The notes under the pieces: generated by a model
Seen by the model: only the letters and a program-made list of their open reading frames with translations
Told to the model about the DNA's origin: nothing
Database searches by the model: none
Assembly: GCA_029204225.1 (NCBI GenBank)
Contig: CM055095.1
Span: forward strand, 29,778,414 to 29,842,413
Source: Diphasiastrum complanatum
Lineage: Eukaryota; Streptophyta; Lycopodiopsida; Lycopodiales; Lycopodiaceae
Direction: 5' to 3'
DNA: 64,000 nt
Made by a program: the position numbers and the translations under genes
In this document: positions 1 to 13,714 of the stretch, piece by piece
Numbering within the stretch: the stretch's first letter is position 1
Layout: every line of letters begins with the position of its first letter

Positions 1-659
1 GATGAGATGAGAGTGAATTGTGAGTGAAAATGAATGAGATTTTTTTGCTTGTTTGTGATTGTTATTGTTTTGCTTGTGATTGTTAGTGTTAATACTAACA
101 TCTTCTGTTTTTGTGACGTAGATTTGGATATGAGAAGAGATGGATTGGAGATAAGAAAAGAGATTTCATTGCAAAAGATTGGAAGAGCAAAATTTTAAAG
201 TTATTGAAAGGGAGAAAGGATCTACAAGAAAATGAGTATTGGGGAAGCATTCACTTAAGAGGTAAATTCAAAGTGACATACATTTCTATTCTACATTGCA
301 TTACATCATATATTGTATTTCTATTCTACATAGATTATAAATTGCATCATTCCTATTTTACATAGACTATGCATTGCATTCCATCATACTAAACTCATGT
401 GCTTGAAAATTAATTTACATTGCATTCAATTCATAAATAGACTATACATTGCATTTGATTTATAAATAGACTACTCATTGCATTTGCATTTGAATCATAA
501 ATAAACTATACATTGCATTTGCATATAATGAAAAAATATGCACTCAACATTTTTTTATCTCAATTTTGTAGTAGCAAAACATTTATATTAGTTATTAAAA
601 AATGTACATTTTCATAAGCATCAAGGAGAAACTCAATTCCCCCTTCACCCATTTTCTCT
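1..659. other. AT-rich non-genic segment with a degenerate minisatellite
   Basis: No coding region is supported here. Between about 288 and 528 a roughly 30 bp unit of the form CATTGCATTTGATTCATAAA plus TAGACTATA recurs about six or seven times with drift, so this is a decayed minisatellite. The remainder is AT-rich spacer. Confidence 0.5.
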
Positions 660-1140
660 TTGGCCTCATTGGATTTTAATGCTCAGGACCAAATCCATCG
701 AGTAATGAGCATCCTGAAAGATTCAGCCGAAGCTGACTCCATCGACTTCGAAGTCATCGAAGTGTCCGAAGTCCGACTTCATCGACTTCGACTTCTTCGT
801 GTATATAATCAAATGTTAACCTTCGAAGTGTCCGACATCGAAGTCATTGACTTCCTCCTGTGTATACTCATTTGATATATACAACATCAGCTTCCCCAAC
901 ATCGAAGTCATCGACTACTTCGACTTCGACTTCTCCCATATATATATATTCAACCGACTTCATCAAACATCGAAGTCATTGACTTCGACTTCTCAAATGT
1001 ATATACTCAATTTACTTCATCAAAGTACCTGACATTGAAGTGTTCGAAGTACCCGACTTATTTCATTCCATCAACTTCGACTTCTCATGTATATACCCAT
1101 CAACCGAATCACTCGACATGTCCGACTTTGTCAACTTAAC
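660..1140. repeat. Degenerate short-motif repeat built on TTCGA / ACTTCGA
   Basis: The words GACTTCGA, TCGAAGT and ATCGAAGTCAT recur many times on both strands in irregular spacing. Short open frames here come from the repeat and are not genes. A similar CTTCGG-type array occurs at about 18690-18830. Both may lie in LTR-like sequence, but I could not fix LTR borders here. Confidence 0.55.
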
Positions 1141-1670
1141 CGAATTCGTCATATCAACTGACATTTATCGATTCTTTCCCATCGGGAAAAAATCGATCCA
1201 AATAAACTATCAGAAGTCTTTATGGCAGTTCACCTACTATTATATAGACAATTATTGCTCTAAGGTCGTTGTAATAAATACCAATTAGATATTTTTGCAA
1301 ACAGATATTTTTAAGTAGATATTTTGTAATCAACTACAATAGACTGATCAGTTAGTCAAGTTTTAAGCAATCAACGATTATCAGTTGGAGAATTTTATGT
1401 GCCTACTGTCTTGCGCTGATCCACACTCTTGTACTCATTTTTCCTGCAATCAGAGTGCAAGTTTTGTCTCACTACTGCTTCGTTCTGCATTTCTACTCAG
1501 TTTTCATCTGATATTTTGCTGGTAACTACTGCACTATCGACCAAACCTCTGTTTATTAACAAAACATAAATCTCCTCTGCATTCTGAAAATATCTCAGCA
1601 ATTAACATGCTACCAAAACTTCCTAGGAATCAAACTGCATGCCAGGATCATTCAGGTGTTAGCCATAGAT
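1141..1670. other. Probable interior remnant of a minus-strand LTR element
   Basis: No conserved protein is visible. The segment lies on the internal side of the minus-strand primer-binding site at 1671-1683, so it is likely the decayed start of that element's interior. No gag similarity was recognised. Confidence 0.3.
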
Positions 1671-1683
1671 GGCTCTGATACCA
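1671..1683 (-). other. Primer-binding site, initiator tRNA-Met type
   Basis: The minus strand reads TGGTATCAGAGCC, the standard plant Ty1/copia primer-binding site complementary to the 3' end of initiator tRNA-Met. It directly abuts an LTR end (..ACACA on the minus strand), as expected for a 5' LTR boundary. Confidence 0.8.
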
Positions 1684-1972
1684 TGTGTCTGAAATCAGAG
1701 CATGCACATAAGCAATCACATAGGACAAGAGGAGAGAGAGAACACCATTCCATTAAACTTGCACACTACAATATGAGAGAATACAGCACGTGAGAGAAAA
1801 AGAGAGAGATTACACCCCTTCATAAAAGGCCTCAGCCCCTTTCACATTGGGAGGGGCCCAAATCAAACTTGACTTTAGGCACATTGGGCCTTTACCACAT
1901 TTATTAATACATTTCAAGTATGTCTATAGATAACCAACAAAGTGGCATTGTCCATTAACAGTAATTCTAACA
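1684..1972 (-). repeat. 5' LTR of a Ty1/copia-type element (minus strand)
   Basis: On the minus strand the segment begins TGTTAGAATTACTG and ends ACACA just before the tRNA-Met primer site, giving the TG...CA borders of an LTR of 289 bp. No second copy lies in the window to the left, so the element is truncated or continues beyond the window. The right border is inferred only from the TGTTAGAAT start, which is a common copia LTR beginning. Confidence 0.6.
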
Positions 1973-6269
<4,297 letters not shown>

Positions 6270-6725
6270 TTTTGACTTCTAAGCAAATGATAGTTATTAA
6301 GGATCAGTCGTGGCAGAATACCAACAGATCAACATGGCTCTTAACAACTCCATCACTCTCTTTATTAAGCAATCATCATCAACAAATTCAACATTATGTC
6401 CTTTATCAACCTGCACTAAGAAGATTCCTGGTAAATAGTAGGAATGAACAACACATTCTCTAACTTTGTACTCCAATTTGTACAAAGAGAAATAGATATA
6501 AATCCAACTCCCTTAATGGCACATTCACCATCATTTTCCTTTCTCCATCATAGTTCACCAAGGAAGAAAAGTATTCCTCGTGACTTGTCATGTGAGAGCT
6601 TGCTCCACTATCAATCCACCAAGGATCAATATCACCCTCATCTGACATCAAACTAGAAGACATTACTAGAGAATCAAAAACATGTTGCTCATCTTCATTA
6701 ACAATTAGATTGTCTTGCTTTAAGT
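6270..6725 (-). mobile_element. Ty1/copia pol fragment: protease to start of integrase
   Basis: The minus strand encodes an acidic linker followed by WWIDSGASSHMTS. This is the retroviral-type aspartic protease active site (D-S/T-G) in the form typical of plant Ty1/copia polyproteins. Downstream, in a shifted frame, comes DKGHNVEFVDDDCLIK, which matches the segment between protease and integrase in copia elements (normally preceded by NLLSVGQL). No gag, reverse transcriptase or LTR could be attached, so this is a short broken relic with at least one frameshift. Confidence 0.75.
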
Positions 6726-7440
6726 ATAAATGTTAGAAACTTGCCACTGGTCCATTTTTTTGATCTATTTGCAATCAATTGACAGAGTTATAATGGCAAC
6801 AACAAAGTTTTCCTTTTTGCTAATAATGAGATCCTCTTGTTTATAATTTTTTTATAAATAAATACATTGGATTGTTGTTAATGTTTTTAGGGTGGTTTTA
6901 AAATACATTGCTTGGCAAGTCTCAAAATTCAAAATGCAGTTTTCCCATTTAATCCATGAGTAAAATGGTTCCCTTCCTTTTAGGCTTATGTTGAGTTGCC
7001 ATGTGAAAGATAAGGTGGCATGGGACCCTTGTCATGTAGGGGCGTTTCATCAAAGACATTGCCTAGCATGTTGAGTTGCCAACGACAACTTAAAAAAAAT
7101 GGACCAATAGCATGGCGAGTATTCAAACTGGCCAATCAAATTGCAGCCTTCCATTTAGCATTTGATGCCAAGCTTAAATCAAATTGCAACCTTCCATTTA
7201 GCACTTGATGCCAAGAAAGGCAGGTGGTCCGTTGCCCATCAACTCACTTGTCAAATTTCAAAAAATGCGCGACATTGATACTAACAAATGACACACAAAC
7301 TAACTTGGCACTAGTATGAAACTGGCCTTTAAGATAAAATGTCCTCCTCCCCTATTCTAATGGCACCAAATGATTTAATTTGGCACCCTTGAATTTCATG
7401 ATAAGCGTTCATATTCTGCCACGTTATTGAGGATTGACCG
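6726..7440. other. Spacer upstream of the zinc-finger gene, with a 43-44 bp tandem duplication
   Basis: No gene. At about 7136-7222 a segment containing CCTTCCATTTAGCA and GATGCCAAG is present twice head to tail with a few substitutions. The rest is AT-rich spacer. Confidence 0.5.
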
Positions 7441-7466
7441 TTAAAAGGAGTCTAGGCTAAATTTAT

Positions 7467-7476
7467 GCCACGTGGC
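7467..7476. promoter_or_regulatory. G-box palindrome GCCACGTGGC
   Basis: A perfect 10 bp palindrome centred on CACGTG, the core bound by plant bZIP and bHLH factors. It lies about 970 bp upstream of the start codon at 8442 and about 110 bp upstream of the hexanucleotide repeat, a plausible promoter position. Binding is inferred from the motif only. Confidence 0.5.
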
Positions 7477-7579
7477 AAAAATCTAGCTGGTGGGGCGTAA
7501 AATAGGCCGTGCCAGTAAGCCCCCCTCCATCGCGATAAAACCAGATTGAACGAATGGTGAAGGCTGGTTTGTGCTACTT

Positions 7580-7613
7580 GGCGATGGCGATGGCGATGGC
7601 GATGGCGATGGCG
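7580..7613 (+). repeat. GGCGAT hexanucleotide repeat
   Basis: Five to six perfect copies of GGCGAT. The minus-strand frame through it encodes an Arg-His run and is an artefact. It lies immediately before a telo-box in what is probably the promoter or 5' UTR of the downstream zinc-finger gene. Confidence 0.9.
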
Positions 7614-7617
7614 AGAA

Positions 7618-7626
7618 TTAGGGTTT
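7618..7626 (+). promoter_or_regulatory. Telo-box (TTAGGGTTT)
   Basis: TTAGGGTTT is the plant telo-box (reverse complement AAACCCTAA). It is common near transcription starts and in 5' UTRs of plant housekeeping, translation and RNA-processing genes. Its position supports transcription starting around 7.6 kb; the start itself cannot be located from sequence. Confidence 0.45.
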
Positions 7627-7719
7627 GGTTTGTTACGAGCACTTCTTGTTGATGTTTTAGGTTGGCGTCTGGTGTATGTACGTTCACAGCCAGCTTTTCT
7701 GCTTGTACTTGTCAAGAGC

Positions 7720-8433
7720 GGCTTTGCAGATTTGAGGGAAGTAAGCTAGCAAGAGGGAAAGGGCTGACGCAATGGCTGCCTAGGGCTTTGAAGCAAGCAT
7801 ATGAGGAATGGGCTTTGAAGATTAGGGGATTCAGGCAAGCCAGGTAAAAGGTTAAAGCCATGTTTGCATAAGGTTTTGAAGCGGCATAAGAGGAAACGGC
7901 TTTGAAAATTAGAGGAAGCAGGCAAGCGCGGGGAAAGGGTAAAGCCATGTGTGCCTAGGGTTTTGAAGCAACCATACGAGGAGGCGGCTTTGAAGATTAG
8001 AGGAAGCAGGCAAGCGAGGGAAAAGGAAAAGGCTAAGGTCATGTGTGCATAGGGTTTTGAAGCAAGCATAGGAGGAAGCGGCTTGAAAAGGCAGGAGAGC
8101 CATCTGTGCCTAGGGTTTTGAAGCAACCACATGAGGAAACGGCTTTGAAGATTAGATGAAGCAGGCGAAGGGCTAAACCCTTGTGTGCCTAGAATTTTGA
8201 TGCAATCATAAGAGGAAGCGGTTTTGAAGATTAGAGGAAGCAGCTAAGTGAGGAAAACGGCTGAAGCTGTGGCTACCTGGGGCTTCGTAGCAAGCATAAC
8301 CGGAAGCAGCTTTGAAGATTAGACGAAGCAGGCAAGCAAGGGAAAAGACTGAAGCCGCTGCTCCCTAGGGTTCTGAGACAAGCATATCGTAAGCTGCGTC
8401 GAAGATTAGGGGTTTTGAAGGAAGCATAAGAGG
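7720..8433 (+). repeat. Tandem array of about nine ~85 bp units in the gene leader
   Basis: The unit contains GGCTTTGAAGATTAGAGG, then AAGCAGGCAAGCGAGG, GGCTAAAGCCATGTGTGCC and TAGGGTTTTGAAGCAAGCAT. Anchors recur near 7720, 7812, 7898, 7988, 8080 (shortened), 8141, 8220, 8309 and 8397, so most spacings are 79-92 bp. The last unit stops within 10 bp of the ATG at 8442. Units have diverged by substitutions and small indels and contain stops, so the array is leader sequence rather than coding. Confidence 0.85.
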
Positions 8434-8441
8434 AGTTAGCA

Positions 8442-8766
8442 ATGGGAGATCGTCATCCCCAATACCACCAGGACCATTATTCTCGTTTAAAGGAGCTAGA
8501 TAATCTGAGAAGGACTAGTCGCGAGTGGGACCGTGGATGGGGTGATGCATTTCATGATAGGGACAAAGGAAGGGAAAGGCATATGGAAAGAGAGCAGGAA
8601 AGGGGCGTTTCTGCAGGTCAGGAGTTCGATCTTGAGAGAGAAGTGCAGCTTCGACGGAATGGTCATCTCAACAGTTTGATTGTACTCCCAGACAATGGTA
8701 GCGACAGTGGCCAGGAGCACGGCAATGGTGGACCCTATTCTGAGCTTGAAGATGAATTTCCTACAG
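8442..8766 (+). CDS. Exon 1 of the zinc-finger gene
   Basis: Encodes residues 1-108, highly charged and ending ELEDEFPT. The donor is CTACAG|GTTTTA, phase 1. Reading straight on past the donor stays open for about another 35 codons, but those residues look like translated intron (Phe/Tyr/Cys rich) and are best ignored. Confidence 0.8.
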
Positions 8767-8815
8767 GTTTTATTCATCGCATGTGTTCTTACAGCTTAGT
8801 TATGTCATTTCTAAG

Positions 8816-8835
8816 ATGCTATGAAAAAGCTATAT
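8816..8835 (+). CDS. Micro-exon 2 (20 nt) of the zinc-finger gene
   Basis: Lies between the acceptor CTAAG|AT and donor TAT|GTAACG. It converts the phase-1 end of exon 1 to phase 0, which is what the next exons need, and encodes DAMKKLY. The upstream intron would be only 49 nt, unusually short for a plant, which is the weak point of this call. Confidence 0.6.
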
Positions 8836-9041
8836 GTAACGTTCTCTTTTATTTTGTGCGCCTCGAAGAGTGACAAGAGTACACAGTGGCTTCATTTGCT
8901 TGCCGTTGGATTTTTATCCAGTTTTTTTCCCATCTCAGTTTCTGCTTTGCTGATTAATCATGTCCTCAAAGGTTTCATTTTTTATTTAGTCTCTAGAGTT
9001 CTTCATTTTTTGTATTCAAGTCTGTTGGGTATGTTTCTCAG

Positions 9042-9053
9042 GAGCTTGCCAAG
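9042..9053 (+). CDS. Micro-exon 3 (12 nt) of the zinc-finger gene
   Basis: GAGCTTGCCAAG sits between a good acceptor (TTTCTCAG) and a donor (GTGTGC). It encodes ELAK in phase 0 and reads smoothly into ARMEVMG of the next exon. Four-codon exons are rare but known in plants. Confidence 0.6.
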
Positions 9054-9193
9054 GTGTGCCACACATTTTTTATCAGATTTGAACTTTAGATCCTATGCAT
9101 GATTTATGTCATATTTCACTCTGTTCCTTTCTCTTTACTCTCTTACATCATAGGTTGAACTGACTTATCATGACCTTCTTTGGTTTTCTTCAG

Positions 9194-9275
9194 GCTAGGA
9201 TGGAAGTCATGGGACTACACCCTGGTCGGTTGCCCGATGTATTGAGAAACGCATTTGAAATGAGCAAGAGAGATG
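9194..9275 (+). CDS. Exon 4 of the zinc-finger gene
   Basis: Acceptor TTCTTCAG, donor AGATG|GTAATC. Encodes ARMEVMGLHPGRLPDVL followed by RNAFEMSKRD. The exon is phase 0 at its start and phase 1 at its end, matching the acceptor at 12439. Confidence 0.75.
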
Positions 9276-12200
9276 GTAATCAATATGGCTATGCCTAGAA
9301 GTAGGCTCTTTGAGTTGATACGACCATGATTCTTAAGAAAGACTTTGTGTGCGTTTGTCAGGCTCAGACATTGGATTTTTGTCATATTGTGAAAGTACAG
9401 ACACTGATTTTCCAGTCCTTTTTTTTTTCTGGTTTGTCAAGTGTTCGGGAAGATTCAGGGGTGTTCCTCAGACCTCTTGGCAAAAGATCACCTTGCCTTG
9501 ATGAAGTGGTGTAGGTGGTGTGAGAAGTAATAATTTCTTCGTGAAATACCTGCCTCATCAAAAAATTTAGTTTGTAATGAGATACACAGCTATAAATCTG
9601 GATTCGAGGGAGTTGAAAATGAGCTTCTTTTGTGAAAAGCTTTTTGCTAGCGCATCTTGATTATGTTGGAATAATCCAGAGTCAGTTCTCCAGGACCTGA
9701 ATTATTGAGCATTTCAAGAAACAAGTAGATTGTGAGTATATCCAGCATGTTTGGCCTTAGAATACTTATCCTACATGCTGGAGATGCAAGAAGCTATGAG
9801 TTTGATGATAGTGTTTATGACTCTTGGGAAAATTAAGGATGTCAATTTCTTAGTAGCCACTATATGCACTGCAAACATCCTCTCTATATTGGTATTGTGA
9901 TATCAAGCGCACACAATTAATTATGCTGCCATTTTTTTCTTCTTAGCTTATTCAATCTGATAGTTTGAGCTCTTTCTCGCTAATAATTGTCACAAGGCTT
10001 TGCATGGGATAATGGGTAACAGAAACAGAGGAGCTTGTATGATGTGGTTTGAACATACCAGGAATTCTATATGCCAGTAATTGGTAAACCAAAACAAGAT
10101 TTCAAGGGTTCAGGCATGTCAAGGCATTAGAAGAAGCTACAGGCATTTGGCATATTATTCCTGGATTCATGGCGAGCATAAGATTGAATTGAGGGCTTTC
10201 AAAGTGTAGATCTGGAAGAAACACTTGGCTTGAGCTTGAAGAGGTGCTTCTAGAAGCTTGTAAGGATGCACCAATTGGAGCTGTATATTTGTCCTCAGCA
10301 TTTCGAAAAAGAGGCGCTTCATATAGCATTCTGTTGACTTTTTCTTCTGAATTGATTTCACTTCTTGACTCTTGCTCCCAATAATTTCGATCCAGATTAT
10401 TGCTTGTGTATTGCTGGTTATTTTGGAGGGCGGTGTTTCATTTGAAATTAAAGTCAAAGGCCTTGATATACGTTTAAGTACAGCGGTGCAAATTTGGCAC
10501 AAGTAGCAAGATTTCTGGCAAAAGTTTCTCCTGTTGGTATTTTGTCAAAGACTTACACTTGCTTAGCGAGGTTTGTTCAAGACAATTTTTGTCCAAGAAT
10601 CCTCTATTACATATTCGTGCACGGTATGAGAGTTTATTATCAGGACTTTACTGTGCTATCCCATTCCTTTGTAAGCAATAGCAGAATCTTTTGCAGTTTC
10701 TTTGAGTATGCTGTACAGGAAGTTGAGGTATATGTTTGATGCTACTGGTATCATGATTATTGAAGCCACAAAAACTCACTTCATTGGCCTCTTAGAACCC
10801 ACCCGTATGATCATAACATGCAGTGCAGGAAGTTGAGGTGATTTTTAATCCTATTGGTGTCATGATCACTGGTACCATTCAATGCAACAGAATCTCACTT
10901 CTTTGGCACATGCGTGATTAGTTTACAAGTGACTTTGGGAAGTGGGGACCCATATATCTATTGTGACTCGATAATAGCTGCATCTTGGAATCGTGGGATT
11001 TCGGTGTGTAGTTTTGACAATGTGGACTCTGGATTTGGCTTTCCGGATCAACTTTGCGTTTGATATGCATGGTTTAGTGCCTTTTTAAAATCGGAAGAAT
11101 CAGCTTCTCAGGCAGTTTTGAATCGGGCCCTCCTGGAAAGAATTGGAGAATCAAAGAATTGGTTTAGGGTCCTAAAAACAAATAACTGTACGATTAGGTA
11201 CAAGAAAATTGATTGTGGATAGATCAGACACTATGGTTAACAGTTACTATCTAATTTACAATCAATTTCAGTCATTTAAAATGAGATACAGTCTTATTCT
11301 GGCTGATATATGTACCATTTTTGAGGAATTGGCCTATAGCTAAATGCGATTTGAATCTGATCAACCTGTTCGAATCTCAACGAATAGGAGACCGGGGAAC
11401 TATGCTGATAAGCAAGCTACAATTGAGGATGTTATATTGTCTCTTACTTGGCTTCTATAACAGGGCTCACCTGAATCTTGTTCGACAGAGGTTAAAGTCT
11501 CGGGGAGTGTAAGCATAGCCTTATATTTCAGGCAATATAGATGCCTTGCTTACTATCAGCATAAAGATATTCTGGGCTTTTATACAGTCTGTGATGAGAA
11601 GTCAACTTCTGCCCTTGGTGTTATTGTCTCTTGCTTCGTTGAGTTTTGAAAAGTTTGATTCAGTTACACAAGAGGGCTATTGAGTGATTATGAACTTATG
11701 ATAAATGTTTCCTTGTTGGATGATCGTGAATTTTTTTTTTGCATGTGTTGAGACTCGAAAGGGCGGATTTTATCCTTTGTGTACATTCCAGGGTCTGATA
11801 ATTTTTTATATGTGATCCATGTCCATGCTTGTGCCTGTCTCCAAATTTTGCTCTGTTGCACTGTTTTGACCACCATTCAAAAGGGAAACTATCATTGTCC
11901 ACTTTGGGCTCTTAGAAAAGCGAAAATATCTGTAAGCTGGACAGCACTGTTGCATGATTGATAATGGCTATATTATCAGTTTTAAAGATCACAAGTGCAA
12001 AGCAAATCAGGTAGGTTTTCTCCAGTCGTGTGGTTCATGGACTAGGACTGGTTGAGCTCCCTTGGCACGACCCCTTATGGGCATCCGGTTTTCTCTAGGC
12101 AATCATTTGAAGCTATTTCTGGATAAACCTAAGCCCAGGGCACCGGGCTTTATGGGAAGATAAGCCAGTCTTTTGTTCGTGCTATTGGTTTGATTTCCAG

Positions 12201-12439
12201 ACAGTCTGTTTGACAGCGTGTTTGTAGGAACATCTTTGTGTATCTCAAAAAGTTTGACATTGTGAAACCCTAGGACTTCTGAGAAATGGTAGCTTGGATC
12301 CTGGTTTCCCTTCCTTTGTTAGAAGAAAAACAGCTGGAGGTGGCTACCTTCACATTTTTTGGAGTATCGTTAAATTTCTTAAGATATGAGAAGCCAAGTT
12401 ATTATCTTGATCTACAGACGGTTCTGTGACAATGTGCAG
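9276..12439 (+). other. 3.16 kb intron of the zinc-finger gene, with an internal duplication
   Basis: Starts GTAATC and ends TGTGCAG. No exon-like segment with fitting phase was found inside. Two similar stretches near 10706-10775 and 10824-10895 both contain CAGGAAGTTGAGGT and a TATTGGTGTCATGATCACTG-like tail, so about 118 bp was duplicated in tandem. Open frames here are short and unsupported. Confidence 0.6.
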
Positions 12440-12791
12440 GATATGACTACAAGGAAAGTAAGAACCGGAGTCCCCTGGGACATTCAAGTATTGTTTCTCG
12501 ACATGGACGAATGGATCGTCTTGGTACACGTTTTGAGAGGCAACCTTTCAACCATGGTGATGCTAGAGGAAATTACAGAGGAAGAGGTCGAGGTAGGTTC
12601 TCTGTTCGTCCTCCACCTCTTCGTCACCATCTTTCACCAGGTATTGAGCAAGGCACTGCACACTTTGGACATGGCGTTGGTGGTCCAGGCTACGAGGATT
12701 CTTATTCTTTTTCTACTGGAGAGGATGGGAATACACACAACAATCCAAATATCTCTCCAAGAGAAGGTGATTGGATATGTTCAGAACCAAC
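12440..12791 (+). CDS. Exon 5 of the zinc-finger gene (RGG-like region and first half of the finger)
   Basis: Acceptor AATGTGCAG|GA, donor ACCAAC|GTATGC, phases 1 and 2. Encodes a Gly/Arg-rich region (GNYRGRGRGRF), a His/Gly-rich part and then PREGDWICSEPT, the start of the RanBP2 finger. Reading past the donor gives YAALILL, which loses the finger pattern and supports the splice. Confidence 0.85.
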
Positions 12792-13086
12792 GTATGCTGC
12801 TCTTATCCTCCTGACTTTCAATACTTATGCTAGGCTAGTAGATGTCTTTGGCATGGTTATGGATTATGTCCTAAGTTCTCAGTACTAAAGGTATTTTCAA
12901 AGTTGGCCGTGGACTTTTCCGGGATCAGTGTTCCAAATAGATTTTTTGATTTATGGCATAGCCTTCAGAAATTGTTTTGTAAGTACAGCTGTTTCTTCTA
13001 TTTGCGATTTTTGTTAAGCATACTTCTTTAATCCATATTGTTTTTCCTTATTTTTGATCTTGAAATGTTTGTTTGCCATCTTGCAG

Positions 13087-13714
13087 ATGTGGAAATTTGA
13101 ATTTTTCCCGGAGAACTCACTGCAATTAATGTAATAAACCAAGGAGGGACATGGCTACAATGGGTTTAGGATTGGGTGGAGTTCCAGAAGATTTACAAGA
13201 GCGACCTCCTGCAGCATTAGTTGGAGGTCGACTGCTGGGCCGAGGCATAGGTAGAGGAATTGGTGGTTTTGATGGCCCTCCTGGTGTTTGGGATCATGTG
13301 GCTCCACGCCATTTTGACCATAGACCCCAATCACGTAGTCGTTTTTCGGACAGGATTTTGGACGTTCCACCGGGAAGAGATTTCCGTGACAGAGATGCAT
13401 TTCATGGCCGTGAGGACTTTGCTGATCAGGGAAGATTCAACAAAGGACCCTTTGAAAGAGAGAGGTTGGATAAGGCCTCTTTTGGAAGAAACGACTTTGG
13501 GAATAGCTATCGAGATAGAGAAAGTGCTGAACATTATCATAAAAGACACTCAGACCATGAACTGAGAGGTTTCAAGAGGCCTTTGTCCCCCCCACCTCCA
13601 CGTGGGGAAAGGGACTTCAGAGAAAAAAGTAGGTCTCCAGTGAGAAGGCATTACCACAAGGGAGGTTTTTTACATGTTGCCCGGCGCAGAGATGCTCGGA
13701 GAGACTCCAGATAG
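13087..13714 (+). CDS. Exon 6 of the zinc-finger gene (second half of the finger, stop, RD-rich tail)
   Basis: Acceptor CTTGCAG. The exon completes the finger as C-G-N-L-N-F-S-R-R-T-H-C-N-stop-C-N-K-P-R and then runs open to TAG at 13712-13714. The tail is rich in RD, RG and SP dipeptides and ends RRRDARRDSR, similar in style to RNA-processing proteins. The ATG at 13151 lies after the stop and could only give a product lacking the finger. Confidence 0.85.

Larger units (their letters stand above)
8442..13714 (+). pseudogene. RanBP2-type zinc-finger, RG/RD-rich RNA-binding-like protein; in-frame stop in the finger
   Basis: Six exons are proposed: 8442-8766, 8816-8835, 9042-9053, 9194-9275, 12440-12791 and 13087-13714. 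All introns are GT-AG and the phases agree, giving 473 codons. The N-terminal part is charged (EWDRGWGD, RERHMEREQER). Exons 2-4 encode a run through ELAKARMEVMGLHPGRLP. Exon 5 has an RGRGRG stretch and ends with the first half of a RanBP2-type zinc finger (GDWICSEPT). Exon 6 supplies CGNLNFSRRTHC, giving W-x-C-x4-C-x3-N-x6-C-x2-C with ligands Cys260, 265, 276 and 279. Codon 278, between Cys276 and Cys279, is TAA (13127-13129). The following 194 codons are open and rich in Arg-Asp, Arg-Gly and Pro (FRDRDAF, PLSPPPPRGERD). Proteins of this type bind single-stranded RNA and some relate to FUS/TAF15-like factors. An in-frame stop upstream (TAA before the leader's last codons) makes 8442 the first possible start. 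It is either a recent nonsense allele or a base error; otherwise the gene looks intact. Confidence 0.8.

Noticed and set aside
7452-7715. Minus-strand frame with an Arg-His run
   Set aside because: It is the complement of the GGCGAT repeat in the promoter-like region; no homologous domain.
7662-8132. Open frames on both strands through the leader array (KLARGKG..., SSNLQSR...)
   Set aside because: They come from the ~85 bp repeat, differ in frame between units and end within it. The array is better explained as leader DNA.
8767-8873. Extension of exon 1 as one continuous protein to 8873
   Set aside because: The residues after EDEFPT become Cys/Phe/Tyr rich and follow a donor site; splicing gives a coherent continuation.
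12386-12814. 142-codon frame overlapping exon 5 in another frame
   Set aside because: It is a shadow of the RG-rich exon; only the other frame gives the zinc finger.
13260-13565. Second frame (MVVLMALLVFGIMW...) within exon 6
   Set aside because: Alternate-frame shadow of the RD/RG-rich tail; hydrophobic by chance.
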